A stretch of DNA of 64,000 bases from Odiellus spinosus (taxonomy: Eukaryota > Arthropoda > Arachnida > Opiliones > Phalangiidae), in the NCBI GenBank assembly GCA_963920705.1, contig OY987240.1, forward strand, positions 930,001-994,000. The letters are read 5' to 3'. The position numbers and the translations under genes were made by a program. The notes under the pieces are model-generated. The model was not told where the DNA came from and did not search any database. It saw nothing but the letters and a program-made list of their open reading frames with translations. Below are positions 1 to 6,483 of this stretch, piece after piece. Within the stretch, counting starts at the first letter, position 1; every line of letters starts with the position of its first letter.

Positions 1-410
1 AATTTTTAAAATCTGAAATTTGACTATTTTGATATAGTATGATTTCTTGAATTGGTCATATTTTTCTTGTTTTTCAACGGATTTTTGAAAACTCTTATTA
101 TTTAGACTGTCCATTAATTGCTCTTTCGAATGACTTTGGTTTTGTCTAAATTGCCAAAACGTGACAAATATAAAATTGGTTAAAATTAAGCAAAAACGCT
201 TAAAATCCAAGATTATTGGATTCAAATGGAAACAAAACTTTTGATTTTAAAGCGATTTAGACAAAATTAAGACCACTCGAAAGACCAAATTTTGGTCTAT
301 CTAAAAAACAAGAGTTTTGGAAAATCCGTTGAAAAACCTGGAAAATATGGCCAATTCAAAAAACATCTAATATCAAAAAGCGAATTTTTAAAATCTGAAA
401 TTTGACTATT
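1..410. repeat. Satellite array, left flank (gamma-type monomer)
   Basis: One complete 382-bp monomer plus the first 28 bases of the next: the stretch at position 1 recurs at 383. The copy is gamma-like, with GATTTTAAAGCG and GACCAAATTTTGGTC. It also carries GATATAGTATG and GGTCATATTT, a combination seen again mainly at 47-60 kb and not in the monomers just right of the insert. Private variants such as GGAAACAAAAC at about 228 suggest an edge copy. The satellite stops at GACTATT (404-410), where the 5.6 kb insert begins. No gene is present. Confidence 0.95.
408..410. repeat. Candidate 3-bp target-site duplication, left copy (ATT)
   Basis: An intact monomer reads GACTATTTTGATATT at this point. 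The left flank ends in GACTATT and the right flank resumes as ATTTTGATATT at 5972. The overlap is exactly ATT, at 408-410 and 5972-5974. This fits a single clean insertion with a 3-bp duplication. Because the site is A/T only and the right-hand element also ends in AAT, chance microhomology is possible. Confidence 0.5.
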
Positions 411-411
411 A

Positions 412-435
412 AAAACAGGCCAGCTGGCCTGTTTT
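412..435. repeat. 24-bp perfect palindrome at the start of module A
   Basis: The left arm AAAACAGGCCAG (412-423) is followed directly by its reverse complement CTGGCCTGTTTT (424-435), with no spacer. It lies 2 bases inside the satellite junction and is repeated exactly at the start of module B. Terminal hairpins of this kind occur at ends of rolling-circle elements, but they can also be protein-binding dyads. Confidence 0.9.
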
Positions 436-524
436 ATTTATAGGTGTCTCAAAATTTCATTAGAAAAGTCTATGGAGATTTGTCTTATGAGGTGGAATTC
501 TTTGTCATATTGATAACTGAGATA

Positions 525-557
525 TTCTTCTTCTTCTTCTTCTTCTTCTTCTTCTTC
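525..557. repeat. TTC microsatellite (11 units)
   Basis: Eleven uninterrupted TTC triplets. Module B has the same tract, shorter (six units), at the matching place. In one plus-strand frame the tract encodes a run of phenylalanines, which produces a spurious 81-codon reading frame at 444-689. Confidence 0.95.
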
Positions 558-573
558 TCCCGACCGCGAGTCC

Positions 574-833
574 GTTTCATTGAGAGTTTGCATTCGAGAG
601 AGAAAAATATGTTAGGATCATGGGGGTACTCTATATTTTTCTATGTTTTTCTGATGAATACTTCGACTGAGATAACAAAAGCTTTATAGATAACGTTGAA
701 GCCCCGTGAAAGACGGCGTTTCATTCAGAGTTTGCATTCGAGAGAGAGAGAAATGTTGGGGTGTTCTATATTTTTTATACTTTTCTGATGTTGAATACTA
801 CGACTGAGATAACAAAAACTTTAGATAACGTTA
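574..833. repeat. Two tandem sub-repeats of about 144 bp in module A
   Basis: GTTTCATT(G/C)AGAGTTTGCATTC starts at 574 and again at 718. Each is followed by a GAGAGAGA tract, TCTATATTTTT, a GACTGAGATAACAAAA block and a GATAACGTT(G/A)AAG block. Copies differ by substitutions and small indels. The same pair occurs in module B, starting at 1845 and 1986 (141 bp apart), so the sub-repeat predates the A/B split. Confidence 0.75.
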
Positions 834-908
834 AAGCGAAAGACGGAATAAGGAAACTAATTTTTTAGTCAAAGCGAAAGACGGAATAAGGAAACTATTT
901 TTTTAGTC
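834..908. repeat. Two tandem 38-bp repeats
   Basis: AAAGCGAAAGACGGAATAAG begins at 834 and at 872, each followed by GAAACTA, a T run and TAGTC. The copies are almost identical. Module B has only one degraded equivalent near 2117, so this duplication is specific to module A. Confidence 0.85.
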
Positions 909-1174
909 TCTATATCTAAGAAACGCACGGAATGTTTTGTTGATAATGTTTTATTAACAAAATTAGAATGATGTACCGTAGGGTAGATAAACTAGGGTAT
1001 TTCACATTAGCCTCAATGATATATAGAGATGAGATTTCCAAAATGTCTTAGAAAAATGGACTCTGAGACAGATTTAATTAATTCATTAGTTTATAAAAAT
1101 CGGCGGTGGGACACCACTCCCCCAGTAGGCCACTCTTTGTTAGTGGGCCCGTTTTTTATCTTGCCTACTTTGGG

Positions 1175-1211
1175 TATAAAAGGCTAGGTATTCAGCGAAA
1201 CAATATCATTT
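1175..1211 (+). promoter_or_regulatory. Candidate RNA polymerase II core promoter (TATA plus initiator)
   Basis: TATAAAAG lies at 1175-1182 and TCATTT at 1206-1211. The latter fits the arthropod initiator consensus TCAKTY, with its A at 1208, 33 bases from the first T of the TATA box. A GGCCACT/AGTGGGCCC-rich segment sits about 35-50 bp upstream. No downstream promoter element is visible at the usual position. With the AATAAA at 1526 this would make a transcript of roughly 340 nt. Spacing and motifs are good, but use as a promoter is inferred. Confidence 0.45.
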
Positions 1212-1343
1212 GACTGCTTAATATCTCGACGTCAACTTGGAAGTATTGGTTAGTCATTACTTTGAATTCCAAGGTGGAAGGATAGCGTCTCATCTTCATT
1301 AACTAACTGGCGTGCCATGGAACACTCGACCATCACATTGTAA

Positions 1344-1511
1344 GCAGTATCTACTTATTATCTGCATAAGTCATTCTATGAAGAAACCTACCTGCTAGAA
1401 AACCGCGCTATGCGTCAAGACTTTGAGGAAGTGGGAACCCTGAGCAAGAACTTCTACATCGTCAGCCTGATCATTGCATACATGGAAATATTTATTTTAA
1501 CCATCGCGTGA
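1344..1511 (+). other. Short open frame with gene-like codon use (unrecognised)
   Basis: A plus-strand frame is open from 1344 to the TGA at 1509-1511; its first ATG is at 1410, giving 33 codons from there. A separate small ATG frame starts at 1317 in a good initiation context (GTGCCATGG). The stretch from about 1416 to 1484 is unlike its surroundings, with many C- or G-ending codons (ACC CTG AGC AAG AAC TTC TAC ATC GTC AGC CTG ATC), as in well-expressed insect genes. The predicted C-terminal part is hydrophobic (SLIIAYMEIFILTIA) and could be a membrane segment. I do not recognise the protein. It may be a captured exon fragment, a short peptide of the module, or chance. Confidence 0.3.
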
Positions 1512-1525
1512 ATTACGCTTGACTA

Positions 1526-1531
1526 AATAAA
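1526..1531 (+). terminator. Poly(A) signal AATAAA, module A
   Basis: AATAAA lies 15 bases after the TGA of the short open frame and about 320 bp downstream of the candidate start site. A GT/T-rich run (TTGTTATAGAGGTGTTTTTA) begins about 8 bases later, the usual place for a downstream element. The motif is common by chance in A+T-rich DNA, so the context carries most of the weight. Confidence 0.4.
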
Positions 1532-1693
1532 TCATATTTGTTATAGAGGTGTTTTTATTTCAATGTCACACATACTTGTTATTTTAAAACCTTTAACTAA
1601 GGGATACTGGTCTCTTGTTTACATTTTTAGGTTTTCGGCAATATGGGTATCTAATTTTAGGAATTCCTGAAAAACTGTTACCCACCTATATTA

Positions 1694-1717
1694 AAAACAG
1701 GCCAGCTGGCCTGTTTT
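1694..1717. repeat. 24-bp perfect palindrome at the start of module B
   Basis: Identical to the palindrome at 412-435, exactly 1,282 bp downstream. The preceding bases are ATT followed by AAAAAC in both copies, so the module start is defined to within a few bases. Perfect conservation contrasts with the diverged sequence that follows, hinting at functional constraint or recent exchange. Confidence 0.9.
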
Positions 1718-1810
1718 ATTTATAGGTGTCTCAAAATTTCATTAGAAAAGTCTAAGGAGATTTGTCTTATGAGGTGGAATCTTTTTTGTCAGATAACTGA
1801 GGTTTTCTCC

Positions 1811-1828
1811 TTCTTCTTCTTCTTCTTC
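1811..1828. repeat. TTC microsatellite (6 units)
   Basis: Six TTC triplets at the position matching the 11-unit tract of module A, followed by the shared GACCGCGAGTCCGTTTCA. Confidence 0.9.
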
Positions 1829-2535
1829 GTCCGACCGCGAGTCCGTTTCATTGAGTGTTTGCATTCGAGAGAGAAAAATTTGTTAGGCTCGTGGGGTACT
1901 CTATATTTTTCTATACGTTTCGGATGAATACTAAGACTGAGATTACAAAAGCTGTAGATAAGGTTGAAACACCGTGAAAGACGGCGTTTCATTGGGAGTT
2001 TGCATTAGAAAGAGAGAAATGTGTTAGATTTACAAGGGTGTTCTATTATATTTTATTATACTTTTATTATGTTGAATACTAAGACTGAATAACAGTAGCT
2101 TTGATTACGTTGGATAGGAAGACGGATAAAAAGATAACGTTGGTGTATGCAGTTGAATAAAAAACTTGTGTCTAATTAAATATAAATAATAAAGCAGAAC
2201 GCGAGAGATACAAACGATATATGTTTTGGTTTAAAAGATATAGGACGATGCCTAGAATTCTACGTATTGAGTCAAATGCAAAACAGTGTTTTTAACGTTT
2301 ATAGTGCGTATTGAATTTTTTTTATCAATGATTATAAGCCACAGGGTACATAAACTTGGGTATTATACAATAGCCCAAATGGTATATAACGCTGAGATTT
2401 TGAAATGTCTTAGAAAATGGACTCTGAGACAGACGTACAATAAATTGATTTAGTTATAAAAGTTGGCGGGAAATTTAAATGATGCTGCAGAATTTAAAGG
2501 AGTCTAGAAAGGATACGGATATAAGAACAAAATTG

Positions 2536-2694
2536 GACACACGCGCGATAGGACACAATATCGATGGGATATAATCTCGATGGGACGCAATTTCGACAGA
2601 ACATAATGTCGATGCAACACAATCTTGATAGACCGTAATCTTCATGTACATAATCTCAAGTGGAATCTTTATCGATAGTTCACAACCTCGAAAG
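2536..2694. repeat. 16-bp minisatellite, about ten units
   Basis: Units of 16 bp follow without gaps: GACACAATATCGATGG (2552), GATATAATCTCGATGG (2568), GACGCAATTTCGACAG (2584), AACATAATGTCGATGC (2600), AACACAATCTTGATAG (2616), ACCGTAATCTTCATGT (2632), ACATAATCTCAAGTGG (2648). Decayed units follow to 2694, one of them 15 bp. One further unit precedes at 2536. The rough consensus is GACATAATNTCGATGG. It is absent from module A, so it arose in or was inserted into B. Confidence 0.85.
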
Positions 2695-2720
2695 GACATT
2701 TTGTTTCCTTGCCCTTCTTG

Positions 2721-2837
2721 TAATATTTTAGGTAAGGTTACGTTAGTTAATCACTCGAACTATGTCATCCCTCCAACTAGTTAAACACTTGCTCTAACCC
2801 ATTCCTCTTATAATATTATAGGTAAGGTTACGTTAGT
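2721..2837. repeat. Pair of 27-bp direct repeats 90 bp apart
   Basis: TAATATTNTAGGTAAGGTTA followed by CGTTAGT occurs at 2721-2747 and 2811-2837 with one difference. The spacing region is not obviously repeated. The role is unknown; it is a private feature of module B. Confidence 0.75.
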
Positions 2838-2990
2838 AGAGTGCAACAGTCTCAGTCTGATTTAGTTGCAGTCGACGCGAAGTCAGCCCCTTTTGAGTAT
2901 TCGAACTTTCGGTACTATCATGTGTTCGACATAACGAACTTTCGGACTCGTCGTCCAATTCTTACAATGGGATGTAAATACGTTTTTCAG

Positions 2991-3013
2991 TTGGCCTATC
3001 GCCAGTAGGCCAA
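2991..3013. promoter_or_regulatory. Hairpin with an 8-bp perfect stem upstream of a TATA-like site
   Basis: TTGGCCTA (2991-2998), a 7-base loop, then TAGGCCAA (3006-3013). The loop-distal part CCAGTAGGCCA is shared with module A at about 1121, also upstream of its promoter. A TATA-like AGATAAAAG follows near 3050. A conserved dyad just upstream of both candidate promoters could be a regulator-binding site. This is inferred from position and conservation only. Confidence 0.4.
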
Positions 3014-3376
3014 ATCCGTTTTTTAAGGGAAGTCGACGTAGTTTTTCGAGAGATAAAAGTCATTTGCGCCTATGGATAGAACACATTCTCTCTCTGTCAT
3101 TCATGCGTTCAACATCGTGTAAAAAAAAAGTTGACGTCTCTAGCCTGCTGCAGAGGTGGAAGTTCCGTGGTGACGCCTAGAATGTCTTAGCCTTCAAGGA
3201 TTAGGATAGGCCAAGTAGAGGACAAGTAGTGGATAGATGCCTGGGGCCATCATCCTGTACATCTCTTGGACAGGAGAGTAAAGGAAGACTTACGTTTCTT
3301 TAGGAACAGTGCGGAGGACTTGGCATAGTTTTTTGCAAATATGTTCTTTAACGCGATGTTGTTTTTACGACTTCGT

Positions 3377-3433
3377 TTGCTTTTTTTTTGCAGGGCTCTT
3401 TGAATTTATGAGAATTATACTTGTAACAATAAA
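3377..3433 (+). terminator. Splice-acceptor-like tract and poly(A) signal, module B
   Basis: A pyrimidine run (GTTTGCTTTTTTTTTG) leads into CAG at 3391-3393, a good match to a 3' splice site. AATAAA follows at 3428-3433 with a T/G-rich stretch after it. Together they look like the last exon of a transcript, placed in module B much as the poly(A) signal is in module A. The ATG-to-stop frame over it (3309-3497, 62 codons) has no recognisable protein and is not called. Confidence 0.3.
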
Positions 3434-3907
3434 GTTTAATGTTTATTCTGGTCTCGATCGTCTCGTTAATTCTCGAGTAGATATTTTAGTATCTTAGTGG
3501 ATGTTCATGGTAATCACTTTTCGTTATCTTTAAGTTAGCAGATTAAAACAACGCTAGGAAGGTCACGTCAGGCTAGTATATTTTATCATTCGAATTAGCC
3601 AATATCCCTTTAGCTAGTAATCCCTTGGTATCACCCTTCTCTCTTATAATTGACGAGTTCGGAAATGAAGCGAATCTTCCAGAGCCATGGCGCGATTAAG
3701 GTATAACATCGTTATGCCGCTTTCGTCGTTCTTATTCTAAACTAAGCGTAGTGGATGAATACATGGATGGAAACAAAGAAAGAGTCATCATATTATATGT
3801 AACGGCAAATTCGGACTTTATTTATATTTTCTTATATAACCTTTAAAATCTTTGACTCCTACCCTTTAATTCGTAAATACTTTTATTTGTAAACGGCAGA
3901 GACTCCG

Positions 3908-3917
3908 CCCCCCCCCC
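3908..3917. repeat. Run of ten C
   Basis: Ten consecutive C bases in an otherwise A+T-rich stretch, after GCAGAGACTCCG. It is a homopolymer hotspot and a possible assembly or read-length error site. Confidence 0.9.
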
Positions 3918-3990
3918 AGAACAATTACAGTTGTAGGGTGTTTTTTCTTTTAGGTCTTCCGATACGCGTATCTAGCTAGCGCGAGGTCGG

Positions 3991-5045
3991 AGGTTAGAGT
4001 TGTAATGGTTCTTCTTGCACATGGACTTCCTTTTTTTTATAAATCGGTCCCATGTGTACTCAATTTTAAGAAAACTTTAAATTCCTTTTAGTTGCCATGC
4101 CCGCGTATGCCGCGTCATGGTACCAATTATATATTTTCCTACTTACTGGTATCCTGAGGTTGGACTGGAGACTTAAAAGCGAGAGGTCATAATTTTTAAA
4201 TTGAGTTTAAATATACGGAGTAAGAAAAAGGCTTGATCGCCATGTACAAAATAAAATCTAACCGGCAATCAGATGATTCGAAATTACGCGATGACGAGAC
4301 GTCAGCGACCAGTATTCTGTATACATTTCAATCTTTAATTGTGCGCGTCAGTCCACCATTATTTGTGCGCGTCGTGTAACGCGTCCTCACAGGAAAACGA
4401 GTGAGTTCAAAGCTATTTTAAAAGGGTACCAATTAATTAGGTCAAAACTATTAATCTAATAACCCATGAGGTGCACCATGGCAGACCAGTATTTATTAAG
4501 TGTTGTTAATAATTTTCATTAACCGGCAAATAAACTGAATGGTTTCATTTTAAATCTAAGTGAAAAATGAAAATTAAACGGTATAAACCATCAAAATGAA
4601 AACAACGGCTTAAGCGATGTTAATATTCATCTAAATCGAAAGCACTTCTGAATTAAACTGTGTGAAGTGAAATTTAAGAACTATAGTTTTATGCTGAGAG
4701 TATTGACGTGTTTGTTCTGCGGGAGCTCGAGGGAATATTTTTGAATATGGCAAAAACAAGAACTTAATCAATTTACTTTTAAAAAGATCGAATAACGTGC
4801 TGCGATCGAGATTAAAAAAGATGTCGCGTGCACCATAGGATATTTAATCTTAAACCACAGTTATAGGGCCCCATAATTTAGAACAACAATAACCGATTAT
4901 AAAGTTTGTACAATATAAAATAATCATATATATTAAATCATTTCAATTTAAACTTGTAAATTTGCAATTTTAATTCCTACCACTAAATTAAAAAAAATGG
5001 ATTAATTGATTTACAAGTGTTTAATTTTTCCAAAAGCAAACACAA
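3991..5045. other. A+T-rich stretch without recognisable genes
   Basis: I see no reading frame of useful length, no RNA gene and no terminal repeats here. Small points: TTGTGCGCGTC occurs twice (4339-4349 and 4363-4373, 24 bp apart) in a short CG-containing patch, and GGTACCAATTA occurs near 4119 and 4427. Base composition turns more A+T-rich towards the foldback element. It may be the tail of module B or the body of another decayed element. Confidence 0.5.
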
Positions 5046-5409
5046 ATTATACAAAAACGTTGTTTTGCTTCGCACTTCAAAAAAGTGCATTTATAGGTAA
5101 GAATTTCAAACCCGTGAAGGGACAGAAATTATAAATTCACAGTGAAAGAAATATGAAAGTCACAGTCTAAGAAATCATAAAGCTATAATTATTATACAAA
5201 AACGTTGTTTTGCTTCGTACTTCAAAAATGTGCATTTAAAGGTTAGAATTTCAAACCCGTGAAGGGACAGAAATTATAAATTCACAGTGAAAGAAATATG
5301 AAAGTCACAGTCTAAGAAATCATAAAGCTATAATTATAATAATTAATATGAATAAAAAATTTACAAAAAAATGACGTATAAATTCGGCCTATCGAAACTT
5401 TTAATTATG
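5046..5409 (+). repeat. Foldback left arm (two 145-bp repeats plus 74 bp)
   Basis: The two 145-bp units differ at four positions, all in a short span after GCTTCG (C/T, A/T, T/A, A/T). The outer unit also holds the small hairpin GCACTT-CAAAA-AAGTGC, which the inner unit has lost. Outer left equals outer right and inner left equals inner right. The tandem duplication therefore came before the formation or last homogenisation of the arms. Confidence 0.9.
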
Positions 5410-5609
5410 CAGAAATCATTCTGTTGTAGAATTCACTCTTGGTAAGGGTAACTAAAAGCCAACTATGCGTGGAAAGGTAGAATAGCATAATACCAAATAG
5501 TTCCTGCCCGCGTTTTTAAAATGTTTAGTTGTTAGGATGGATGGTTGCAGTTTTCAGTTAGTAAAAGGAAACATTCGCCTCTTTATAAAGTTTCTAATCA
5601 TTAAATCTA

Positions 5610-5973
5610 CATAAGTAAAAGTTTCGATAGGCCGAATTTATACGTCATTTTTTTGTAAATTTTTTATTCATATTAATTATTATAATTATAGCTTTATGAT
5701 TTCTTAGACTGTGACTTTCATATTTCTTTCACTGTGAATTTATAATTTCTGTCCCTTCACGGGTTTGAAATTCTAACCTTTAAATGCACATTTTTGAAGT
5801 ACGAAGCAAAACAACGTTTTTGTATAATAATTATAGCTTTATGATTTCTTAGACTGTGACTTTCATATTTCTTTCACTGTGAATTTATAATTTCTGTCCC
5901 TTCACGGGTTTGAAATTCTTACCTATAAATGCACTTTTTTGAAGTGCGAAGCAAAACAACGTTTTTGTATAAT
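5610..5973 (-). repeat. Foldback right arm
   Basis: Reverse complement of the left arm, with the outer unit at 5829-5973 and the inner unit at 5684-5828. The final GTATAAT runs straight into the satellite at ATTTTGATATT. If flanking bases are counted, the inverted symmetry extends to 5044-5975. Confidence 0.9.
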
Positions 5974-5974
5974 T
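5972..5974. repeat. Candidate 3-bp target-site duplication, right copy (ATT)
   Basis: Partner of ATT at 408-410. The satellite phase continues here exactly as expected for an uninterrupted monomer. The same bases overlap the foldback terminus, so ownership is ambiguous. Confidence 0.5.
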
Positions 5975-6445
5975 TTGATATTGTATGATTTCTTGAATTG
6001 GCCATATTTTTCTTGTTTTTCAACGGATTTTTGAAAACTCTTATTATTTAGACTGTCCATTAATTGCTCTTTCGAATGACTTTGGTTTTGTATAAATTGC
6101 CAAAACGTGACAAATATAAAATGGGTTGAAATGAAGCCAAAACGCTTAAAAATCAAACATTATTGGATTCAAATGGACACAAAACATTTGATTTTTAAGC
6201 GATTTAGACAAAATCAACACGTATCGAAAGAGCAAATATTGGTCTATCTAAAAAACAAGAGTTTTGGAAAATCCGTTGAAAAACATGGAAAATATAGCCA
6301 ATTCAAAAAACATCTAATATCAAAAAGCGAATTTTTAAAATCTGAAATTTGACTATTTTGATATTGTATGATTTCTTGAATTGGCCATATTTTTCTCTTT
6401 TTTCAACGGATTTTTGAAAACTCTTATTATTTAGACAGTCCATTA
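5972..6445. repeat. Satellite: first copies after the insert
   Basis: Slightly over one monomer. The copy at 6107 is alpha-type with private variants (ATGAAGCCAAAACG instead of ATGAAGCTAAAACG; TTTTGTATAAATTGCC just before it). The next has TTTTTCTCTTTTTTC near 6390. Edge-like divergence contrasts with the homogenised blocks further in. Confidence 0.8.
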
Positions 6446-6483
6446 ATTGCTCTTTCGAATGACTTTGGTTTTGTCTAAATTGC
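6199..6483. repeat. Representative intra-monomer inverted repeat (about 130-bp arms)
   Basis: The left arm runs from GCGATTTAGACAAAATC through CGAAAGAGC, AACAAGAGTTTTGG, AATCCGTTGAAAAAC, AATATAGCCAATTC to CTAATATCAAAA. The right arm is its imperfect reverse complement, from TTTTGATATTGTATG through GAATTGGCCATATTTTTC, GTTTTTCAACGGATT, GAGCTCTTTCGA-like blocks to GTCTAAATTGC. The spacer is about 27 bases around AATTTTTAAAATCTG. Compared as predicted peptides, the two arms share 25 of 36 residues in the best stretch (FRQNQ, SKEQ, NKSF, KSVEK). Almost every monomer in the array has the same layout. Confidence 0.85.

Larger units (their letters stand above)
411..1692. repeat. Module A, first of two diverged direct repeats
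   Basis: This 1,282-bp unit starts with a 24-bp palindrome that recurs at 1694. From 411 to about 1100 it aligns with 1693 to about 2470: the palindrome, then TTTATTTATAGGTGTCTC, a TTC microsatellite, CCGACCGCGAGTCCGTTTCA and the ACTCTGAGACAG stretch. It then contains a TATA/initiator pair, a short open frame and a poly(A) signal. That layout resembles a long-terminal-repeat regulatory block or a compact transcription unit. No primer-binding site or internal coding region follows, because module B begins at once, so a retroelement assignment is only a suggestion. Confidence 0.6.
1693..3990. repeat. Module B, diverged and expanded relative of module A
   Basis: Opens with the same palindrome as A and follows the same order: TTC tract (1811-1828), two sub-repeats of about 141 bp, and the ACTCTGAGACAG block near 2424. 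It then gains about 500 bp that A lacks, including a 16-bp minisatellite (2536-2694) and a 90-bp duplication. Similarity to A is seen again around CCAGTAGGCCA and CCGTTTTTTA (about 3002-3028), and weakly at about 3935-3985, where TTTTAGGTCTTCCGATA resembles A's TTTTTAGGTTTTCGGCAATA. Divergence is far greater than between satellite copies, so the pair is old or was inserted already diverged. The right limit is uncertain. Confidence 0.5.
411..5971. mobile_element. 5.56 kb composite insertion in the satellite
   Basis: A non-satellite block of 5,561 bp sits inside one monomer. The flanks are in perfect phase and ATT lies on both sides, as expected for one insertion event rather than a rearranged array edge. 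In order it holds module A (411-1692), its diverged direct relative module B (1693 to about 3990), an A+T-rich stretch without visible genes (about 3991-5045) and a foldback element (5046-5973) that forms the right boundary. The ends are not good inverted repeats of each other: the left begins ATTAAAAAC and the right, on the other strand, ATTATACAAAAAC. No transposase, reverse transcriptase or helicase reading frame is visible, so it would be non-autonomous. The family is not identified. A Helentron-like rolling-circle derivative (A/T target, terminal palindrome, internal minisatellites, head-to-tail copies) is one possibility. Independent nested insertions are another. Confidence 0.6.
5046..5973. 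mobile_element. Foldback element with 364-bp inverted arms
   Basis: The left arm (5046-5409) is the reverse complement of the right arm (5610-5973), with one mismatch seen near the loop (AATTATG against the complement of CATAAGT). The loop is 200 bp (5410-5609) with no reading frame. Each arm is two tandem 145-bp repeats (5046-5190 and 5191-5335; 5684-5828 and 5829-5973) plus a 74-bp inner segment. The termini are ATTATACAAAAACGTTG and its complement. The structure matches foldback elements or long-armed MITEs of DNA transposons, which need a transposase from elsewhere. TACAAAAACG ends could suggest a TA-target (Tc1/mariner-type) element, but no clean duplication proves it. Its right tip is also the right end of the whole insert. 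Confidence 0.8.

Noticed and set aside
444-689. 81-codon plus-strand reading frame in module A
   Set aside because: Most of its distinctive content is a phenylalanine run encoded by the TTC microsatellite. No domain is visible, and the matching part of module B does not keep the frame.
1789-1992. 67-codon minus-strand frame in module B
   Set aside because: It is driven by the GAA/TTC tract (lysine-rich end), with no domain and no counterpart in module A.
2475-2699. 74-codon minus-strand frame
   Set aside because: It runs across the 16-bp minisatellite. The period is not a multiple of three and no protein features are visible.
2721-2837. Telomere-like TTAGG repeats
   Set aside because: TAGGTAAGGTTACGTTAG only superficially resembles the insect telomere unit and is not tandem.
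3309-3497. 62-codon plus-strand frame
   Set aside because: It spans a splice-acceptor-like pyrimidine tract and the AATAAA, with no recognisable protein. It is more likely untranslated or chance.
411-3990. Definite LTR retrotransposon
   Set aside because: Modules A and B sit back to back with no primer-binding site, polypurine tract or coding body seen, and their ends are not the usual TG...CA. Only a regulatory-block resemblance remains.
5691-5725. Common origin of foldback and satellite suggested by shared ATGATTTCTT and TTAGACTGT
   Set aside because: Only 9-10 base matches, adjacent in the foldback but far apart in the satellite. This is expected by chance in A+T-rich DNA.
5923-6156. 77-codon minus-strand frame across the foldback/satellite junction
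   Set aside because: It is a fusion of foldback terminus and satellite shadow frame created by the insertion, not a gene.
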